Shown here piece after piece: positions 6,447 through 9,284 of a stretch of 9,284 nucleotides of DNA. Both the position numbers and the translations under genes were made by a program. Under the pieces are notes generated by a model that saw nothing but the letters and a program-made list of their open reading frames with translations, did no database searches and was not told the DNA's origin. Source of the stretch: Parcubacteria group bacterium GW2011_GWB1_37_13. Its GTDB lineage: Bacteria; Patescibacteriota; Minisyncoccia; Phycocordibacterales; UBA9973. The DNA is taken from positions 1 through 9,284 of the forward strand of contig LBSW01000020.1 in the NCBI GenBank assembly GCA_000990145.1, written 5' to 3'. Positions within the stretch are counted from its first letter, which is position 1. Every line of letters begins with the position of its first letter.

Positions 6447-6914
6447 TTGCATAACATCCGAAGCGTGGAAAATGTCGGCGCAATGTTTCGTACTGCCGAT
6501 GCGGCGGGGATGGACAAAATTTATCTGACTGGCTATACGCCCTGCCCTCTTGATCGTTTCGGAAGAGTCCGCAAAGATTTAGCCAAGTCCGCTCTTGGCG
6601 CGGAGAAGTTTATGTTGTGGGAACAAAAGAAAAATATTTTTCCGCTTCTTGCAAGATTTCAAAAGGAAAAATATTTTATTATAGCCATTGAGCAAGATAA
6701 AAAATCCATTGATTATAAAAAAGTTTCCGCCAGAGGCGGACCAATTTATGGTTGGAAAGAGGGATTGGTTTTTATAGTGGGTAGCGAAATAGGCGGCATA
6801 CCGAAAAATATTTTAGAAAAGTGCGATATAATCGCTGAAATTCCGATGCGAGGGAAAAAAGAATCGTTAAATGTTTCCGTGGCGCTGGGGGTGGTTCTTT
6901 TCGGAGTTCTGTGA
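6447..6914 (+). CDS. SpoU/TrmH-family RNA 2'-O-methyltransferase
   Basis: SPOUT-class enzyme that transfers methyl from S-adenosylmethionine to a ribose 2'-OH of tRNA or rRNA; such enzymes act as dimers through a trefoil knot. Motif 1 is HNIRSVENVGAMFRTADAAG (2-21), followed by LGAEKF (51-56). Motif 2 is LVFIVGSEIGGIP (107-119) and motif 3 is IAEIPMRGKKESLNVSVALG (129-148). At about 155 residues it is the catalytic domain alone, so the target cannot be named. The start is uncertain. TTG at 6447 is the first standard start codon, but the frame is open from 6381 and reads ILILHNIRS just upstream, which fits the expected first strand. An ATT at 6438 after GAG could be the real, rare start. SARGG (94-98) comes from a palindromic insert between IDYKKV and the knot strand. 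Confidence 0.9.
   Translation: MHNIRSVENVGAMFRTADAAGMDKIYLTGYTPCPLDRFGRVRKDLAKSALGAEKFMLWEQKKNIFPLLARFQKEKYFIIAIEQDKKSIDYKKVSARGGPIYGWKEGLVFIVGSEIGGIPKNILEKCDIIAEIPMRGKKESLNVSVALGVVLFGVL
6726..6740. repeat. Perfect palindrome encoding SARGG in the SpoU gene
   Basis: TCCGCC (6726-6731), loop AGA, GGCGGA (6735-6740). It lies in frame between the conserved IDYKK strand and the motif 2 strand, where family members have a variable loop. It is GC-rich against AT-rich flanks, and I class it with the other in-frame inserts. Confidence 0.6.
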
Positions 6915-6919
6915 TTTTA

Positions 6920-6958
6920 GAGCACGGATATTTTTTTACTAAAAAATTCCTCGTGCTC
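6920..6958. repeat. Long hairpin after the SpoU gene
   Basis: GAGCACG (6920-6926) pairs with CGTGCTC (6952-6958). A further TTTTTT/AAAAAA stem (6932-6937 and 6941-6946) closes on a 3-base loop. It begins 5 bases after the SpoU stop and may protect or end that transcript, but no T-tract follows the stem, so it is not a textbook intrinsic terminator. Confidence 0.5.
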
Positions 6959-7115
6959 GCGCCGTCGCGCTCCCAAGTCTATAAAATTACAGAACCCCGA
7001 ACTAAGAAATAAAAAATAAGGTTTTTAAGGGGTTTTGAGCTCGACGGAGCGAAAACTTCAGGATTTTTTAAGCTTCAAAAAATCCGTACCGGCAAAAATC
7101 TTATTCTTTATTTCT
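6959..7115. repeat. Nested inverted repeats in the spoU-mutM convergent gap
   Basis: AGAAATAAAAAATAAG (7005-7020) pairs with 7100-7115 at 15 of 16 positions, the right arm covering the mutM stop. Inside are GTTTT-GA-GCTC (7032-7042) pairing with GAGC-G-AAAAC (7047-7056), and a perfect 9-bp stem GGATTTTTT (7061-7069) with AAAAAATCC (7077-7085). Further left, AACCCC (6993-6998) pairs with GGGGTT (7029-7034), and GCGC-CGTC-GCGC (6959-6970) forms a short hairpin. No coding frame is apparent. Likely roles are bidirectional termination or a degenerate intergenic repeat or miniature element. Confidence 0.55.
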
Positions 7116-8016
7116 ATCTTTGATGTATAGAGCAAAAATGCGCGCTTCGGCCGTTTATCATTTTTCTTTGGATTATGCCTTTACAATTTTTCTTTCTACA
7201 TCTTTCTCCCGTACGTCTGTAAGTTTCATGATGCATTTGGAATTTCCCCGGCAAACCTTCAATATTTCGATAGTCCGACATTGAATCTCCGCCAAAATCT
7301 ATGCCCTTAGTAAGAGTTTCTTTTATCGCCTTGAACATTAATTTGAGTTCCGATTCTGCAACCTTCGAGACTTTTCTTTCCGGATGTATGCCTGCGCGCC
7401 AGAGTATTTCATCCGAATAAATGTTTCCAATGCCGGCAATTATAGCTTGATCCATCAAGGCCGTTTTTATTTTTTTGTTCATACATAAGTTCAATCTTTG
7501 TCTTAGATTATTTAATGTGAATTTTTTATCAAGCGGTTCTGGCCCGATATTTTTTAAATGCTTGCTGTCGTGCATATTTTTTGTATCTAATAAGGTAATT
7601 TTCCCAAATTTACGAGCGTCTGAAAAAGCTAAGTGTTTATTTTTTGAAAGAACGAAAGTTACATGCACAAATCTGTTATAGGGGTCGTGTAATGGCCCAT
7701 TTTTTACTGGTATCCATTTATTTTTTAAAAATTTGTATTTTCCATAAAGCAAATGCCCAGTCATTTTCAGATGAACCAGTATCGTTTTTTTATTGCTCAA
7801 ATTTACTAGAATATTCTTTGCCCTTCTTTCTACTGATACAATTTTTTTATTTAGAATTTCTTTTCTAAAAACTTTGAAATATTTTGGATTAGCTATCGTA
7901 TCATTCTGGCGTTTATCTTTTGTATTTAAATCAGTCCAGACGTCTCTAATTGTTAGGCCTGTTATTGTTCTTCTTAGACCCTTTGTGGTAGTTTCAACTT
8001 CTGGTAATTCTGGCAT
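7114..8016 (-). CDS. mutM: Formamidopyrimidine-DNA glycosylase (Fpg/MutM)
   Basis: Base-excision repair glycosylase and AP lyase that removes 8-oxoguanine and formamidopyrimidines. The start MPELPEVET gives the catalytic N-terminal proline (P2) and glutamate (E3) after methionine removal. RRAKNIL (64-70) holds the conserved lysine (K67), HLKMTG lies at 82-87, DARKFG at 133-138 and the H2TH-region GIGNIYSDEILW at 195-206. GRSAHFC (289-295) carries the finger arginine (R290). The zinc finger is unusual: C273 and C278 are spaced by four residues instead of two, and the last ligand position is H298 (CSIHQR) instead of cysteine. At 300 residues it is slightly longer than the typical 270-290. It lies 39 bases after the GxxExxY gene on the same strand and may belong to a ruvA transcript. 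No Shine-Dalgarno sequence is visible. Confidence 0.95.
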   Translation of the reverse strand: MPELPEVETTTKGLRRTITGLTIRDVWTDLNTKDKRQNDTIANPKYFKVFRKEILNKKIVSVERRAKNILVNLSNKKTILVHLKMTGHLLYGKYKFLKNKWIPVKNGPLHDPYNRFVHVTFVLSKNKHLAFSDARKFGKITLLDTKNMHDSKHLKNIGPEPLDKKFTLNNLRQRLNLCMNKKIKTALMDQAIIAGIGNIYSDEILWRAGIHPERKVSKVAESELKLMFKAIKETLTKGIDFGGDSMSDYRNIEGLPGKFQMHHETYRRTGERCRKKNCKGIIQRKMINGRSAHFCSIHQR

Positions 8017-8030
8017 ATTTTTAGATAAAC

Positions 8031-8073
8031 ATACGAATATACTAATAATACTAATCTACGAATGGATACGAAT
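8031..8073. repeat. Left ATTCGTA-type repeat array of the cassette
   Basis: On the plus strand the units read ATACGAAT, ATACTAAT, AATACTAAT, CTACGAAT and GGATACGAAT. The array includes the last codons and TAG stop of the GxxExxY gene (…IIRIHS) and stops 14 bases before the mutM start. Confidence 0.7.
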
Positions 8074-8445
8074 AATTCTAGATGGTTTTACATATTTATT
8101 TCTAAAATTTACCAACAAACCTAGATCTAGCTTAGTATGTTGAAGGTAATTCTGTATTTGCCTATAATGCTCCCTAGTTAAGATTCTTACAGCTTTTAAT
8201 TCTAAAATTATCTTTTTATCCACAATAAAATCTAAAATATTACCACTGTCCCCAATACTCGGCTCTCTTTCGTAAAAGATTTTAGATTCTTTTAATTTTT
8301 CTTCTATTAAATCTCCATATTGTTTTTCTCTAGCATACGGACCTAATTCATTATGAACATCAAATAATATTCCAGTAATTTTGTAGGACAATTCGGGATG
8401 CAAAACTTTTTCACTTACCTTATTATTGGTAGTCATTCGTATCAT
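8056..8445 (-). CDS. GxxExxY-family protein with PD-(D/E)XK-like motif
   Basis: GxxExxY proteins are small, widespread and of unknown function, with a predicted PD-(D/E)XK nuclease-like fold. This 129-residue copy has the family helix FDVHNELGPYAREKQYGDLI (28-47). The signature is altered: Y37-x-x-E40-x-x-Y43, with a tyrosine in place of glycine. The nuclease-like core is ILDFIVDKKIILELKA (70-85), with D72 and E82-x-K84 as candidate metal and catalytic residues, followed by YRQIQNYL (94-101) and a C-terminal LGLLVNFR strand. The ATG at 8445 lies within the right repeat array; an ATG three codons later (8436) is equally possible. The C-terminus IIRIHS is encoded by the left array. It sits between ruvA and mutM with 22- and 39-base gaps, probably as an insertion into that gene pair. 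Confidence 0.85.
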   Translation of the reverse strand: MIRMTTNNKVSEKVLHPELSYKITGILFDVHNELGPYAREKQYGDLIEEKLKESKIFYEREPSIGDSGNILDFIVDKKIILELKAVRILTREHYRQIQNYLQHTKLDLGLLVNFRNKYVKPSRIIRIHS

Positions 8446-8468
8446 TCGTTACATTAGTATATTCGTAT
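8435..8468. repeat. Right ATTCGTA-type repeat array of the cassette
   Basis: Plus-strand units are ATTCGTATC, ATTCGTTAC, ATTAGTAT and ATTCGTAT, inverted relative to the left array. Read on the minus strand this is the region just before and at the GxxExxY start, including a TATACT sequence 10 bases upstream of the ATG that could serve as its -10. Confidence 0.7.
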
Positions 8469-9067
8469 CATTTCCCGGAAAGTATCTTCAATGCTTCCCT
8501 GATTTTTGTATTTGTATTACTTTCCGGGCTGACTTTTTTCAAAGCTTCCCGCGCTTGGTTTTGAGAATAACCCAAAGATTTTAGCGCTTCCAGAACGTCA
8601 AGCTCTGCTTGAAGTGAATCACTTTCATTTTTCTCATTTATTTTATCTCCCATCTTATCCCGCAGTTCAATAATAATCTTCTCTGCGGTCTTCTTACCAA
8701 TGCCAGATATTTTTGTCAGATACGATATATCGCCTGTGCCTATAGCTTTCCTTAAAGTTTCGATTGAAGTAATTCCTAAAATAGAAAGCGCTCCTTTTGG
8801 TCCGATGCCGGACACACCTATGAGCATTTCAAAAAATTCTAATTCTTGATATTCTAAAAATCCATACAAACCTAGCGCGTCTTCGCGCACGTGAGTATGA
8901 ACCCAAAATAACACAGAAACGTCATTTTGCCCCGAACGAAGCCGAAGAGCGTCTACTTTGGACAAGGTATCAGGCGACACATTTATTTTATAACCAACCC
9001 CAGAAACTTCGACTATCAAGAATTTTTCTGCTTTCAGTATTATTTTCCCCTTTATGCTTCCGATCAT
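8468..9067 (-). CDS. ruvA: Holliday junction branch migration protein RuvA
   Basis: DNA-binding subunit of the RuvAB branch-migration complex; tetramers hold the four-way junction while RuvB pumps DNA. MIGSIKGKI starts the N-terminal OB-fold (about 1-65, with VREDALGLYGF at 60-70). Two helix-hairpin-helix motifs follow, LIGVSGIGPKGALSIL (82-97) and LTKISGIGKKTAEKII (117-132). An acidic linker leads to the C-terminal RuvB-contact domain ELDVLEALKSLGYSQNQAREAL (155-176). At 199 residues the length is normal, so nothing has been lost at the 3' end although the repeat cassette begins at its TGA stop. Residues 40-47 (ALRLRSGQ) form an extra GC-rich segment in an OB-fold loop. ruvB and ruvC are not in the window. 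An extended -10 box lies 6 bases before the ATG. Confidence 0.95.
   Translation of the reverse strand: MIGSIKGKIILKAEKFLIVEVSGVGYKINVSPDTLSKVDALRLRSGQNDVSVLFWVHTHVREDALGLYGFLEYQELEFFEMLIGVSGIGPKGALSILGITSIETLRKAIGTGDISYLTKISGIGKKTAEKIIIELRDKMGDKINEKNESDSLQAELDVLEALKSLGYSQNQAREALKKVSPESNTNTKIREALKILSGK
8927..8950. repeat. GC-rich in-frame insert in ruvA encoding ALRLRSGQ
   Basis: This stretch is visibly richer in GC than its surroundings and encodes residues 40-47, about 6-8 residues more than the E. coli RuvA loop between the two OB-fold strands. Unlike the polA, delta and SpoU inserts it is not a clear palindrome, so its membership of that family is tentative. Confidence 0.4.
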
Positions 9068-9073
9068 AGATTA

Positions 9074-9082
9074 ATCATAGCA
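9074..9082 (-). promoter_or_regulatory. Extended -10 promoter of ruvA
   Basis: On the minus strand TGCTATGAT (TATGAT with TG extension) lies 6 bases before the ruvA ATG, predicting transcription start on the start codon. Its TGCTATG core is inverted against the same core in the rpsT box (9106-9112). Confidence 0.55.
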
Positions 9083-9105
9083 TATTTGTGTTTTTTAGGA
9101 TTCTT

Positions 9106-9114
9106 TGCTATGTT
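9106..9114 (+). promoter_or_regulatory. Extended -10 promoter of rpsT
   Basis: TGCTATGTT (hexamer 9109-9114) lies 6 bases before the rpsT ATG, with a possible -35, TTGTGT (9086-9091), 17 bases upstream. No Shine-Dalgarno sequence is present, so a leaderless ribosomal-protein mRNA is predicted. Confidence 0.5.
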
Positions 9115-9120
9115 ATCCGT

Positions 9121-9284
9121 ATGCCAATTACACAATCAGCTAAAAAAGCAATTCGAGGCTCTCTGCGCAAGAAAGCTTTTAATGACAGCCGTAAGCGTTC
9201 AATGAAAGAAATAATCAAGAAAATTGAGAAAATCTCTAAAACAGACAAAAACGAAGCCATTAAAATGTTAAGTTCCGCTTTTGC
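9121..9284 (+). CDS. rpsT: Small ribosomal subunit protein bS20, 3' end outside window
   Basis: Primary 16S rRNA-binding protein of the small subunit. The ATG at 9121 opens a frame that runs to the end of the window, giving about 54 residues. The N-terminus MPITQSAKKAIRGSLRKKAF has the short lysine- and arginine-rich start with a SAKKA-type motif typical of bS20, and the following NDSRKRSMKEIIKKIEKI is a basic helix as expected. bS20 is usually 80-95 residues, so roughly a third is missing. It is divergent from ruvA across a 53-bp gap with facing promoters. Confidence 0.8.
   Translation, partial: MPITQSAKKAIRGSLRKKAFNDSRKRSMKEIIKKIEKISKTDKNEAIKMLSSAF

Larger units (their letters stand above)
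8031..8468. mobile_element. Putative miniature mobile cassette: GxxExxY gene bounded by inverted ATTCGTA repeat arrays
   Basis: The outermost 16 bases on the left, ATACGAATATACTAAT (8031-8046), are the exact reverse complement of 8453-8468 on the right. Further inward both sides continue with units of about 8-10 bases of the ATTCGTA/ATTAGTA type: left array to 8073, right array from 8435. The arrays contain the first and last codons of the GxxExxY gene, so gene and repeats form one unit of 438 bp. The right edge touches the ruvA stop codon. No clear target-site duplication is visible. A mobile or selfish unit is inference; the repeat structure is seen directly. Confidence 0.55.

Noticed and set aside
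8017..8030. Extended -10 for mutM with the same 6-base geometry
   Set aside because: The sequence at that position matches TATAAT at only two or three positions, so mutM more likely depends on upstream transcription.
7475..8143. Plus-strand frames opposite mutM and the cassette
   Set aside because: They are hydrophobic shadows of the minus-strand genes without initiation signals.
8435..8469. ATTCGTA units as a CRISPR array
   Set aside because: The units are 8-10 bases with no spacers, and the two arrays are inverted to each other.
8017..8480. Target-site duplication around the GxxExxY cassette
   Set aside because: The flanks (TAAAC on the left, CATTT on the right) do not match beyond chance.

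Overview
The window looks like a piece of an AT-rich genome from the Candidate Phyla Radiation (Patescibacteria, probably Parcubacteria-like). The evidence is indirect. The housekeeping proteins are compact or divergent: a DNA polymerase I with most of its 3'-5' exonuclease domain missing and a very short DNA polymerase III delta-like protein. Short GC-rich palindromes sit in frame inside conserved genes and encode peptides such as LPTGRQ and LPDDRQ. A GxxExxY-family protein is present. Shine-Dalgarno signals are nearly absent, and extended -10 boxes lie directly in front of start codons. No 16S rRNA or other phylogenetic marker is in the window except a partial bS20, so the assignment is inference.

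Layout. Bases 1-612 hold the 3' part of a REP-associated (Y1/HUH) transposase, which ends inside a perfect hairpin. On the minus strand, 715-2412 encodes the type IV pilus assembly ATPase PilB. It is divergent from polA (2451-4862, plus strand), with only 38 bp between the two starts. Then, on the plus strand, come a small methyltransferase-like membrane protein (4886-5377), a HolA-like delta subunit (5402-6070), tRNA-Lys(TTT) (6130-6202), a 42-codon membrane micro-ORF (6272-6400) and a SpoU/TrmH-family RNA methyltransferase (6447-6914). A 199-bp convergent gap full of inverted repeats follows. On the minus strand, ruvA (8468-9067), a GxxExxY gene (8056-8445) and mutM (7114-8016) are read in that order. 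The start of rpsT (bS20) leaves the window at 9121-9284, divergent from ruvA.

How the genes work together. Several proteins serve DNA replication and repair: PolA (flap processing and gap filling), a delta-like clamp-loader subunit, MutM (oxidised-base excision) and RuvA (Holliday-junction binding). tRNA-Lys, the SpoU methyltransferase and bS20 belong to translation. PilB powers type IV pilus extension, often linked in these organisms to host attachment or DNA uptake.

Three things go beyond routine annotation. (1) The GxxExxY gene sits in a 438-bp cassette bounded by inverted arrays of an ATTCGTA-type repeat with a perfect 16-bp outer match. It is wedged at the ruvA stop codon and looks like a tiny mobile element carrying its own PD-(D/E)XK-like protein. 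(2) Five short in-frame inserts, three of them perfect palindromes, occur in four unrelated genes (polA twice, the delta-like gene, spoU and ruvA), suggesting a family of protein-coding palindromic elements. (3) Five gene starts share a TGnTATAAT-like box followed by 6-7 bases and the start codon, which predicts leaderless transcripts. These readings come from inspection alone and were not tested against any database.
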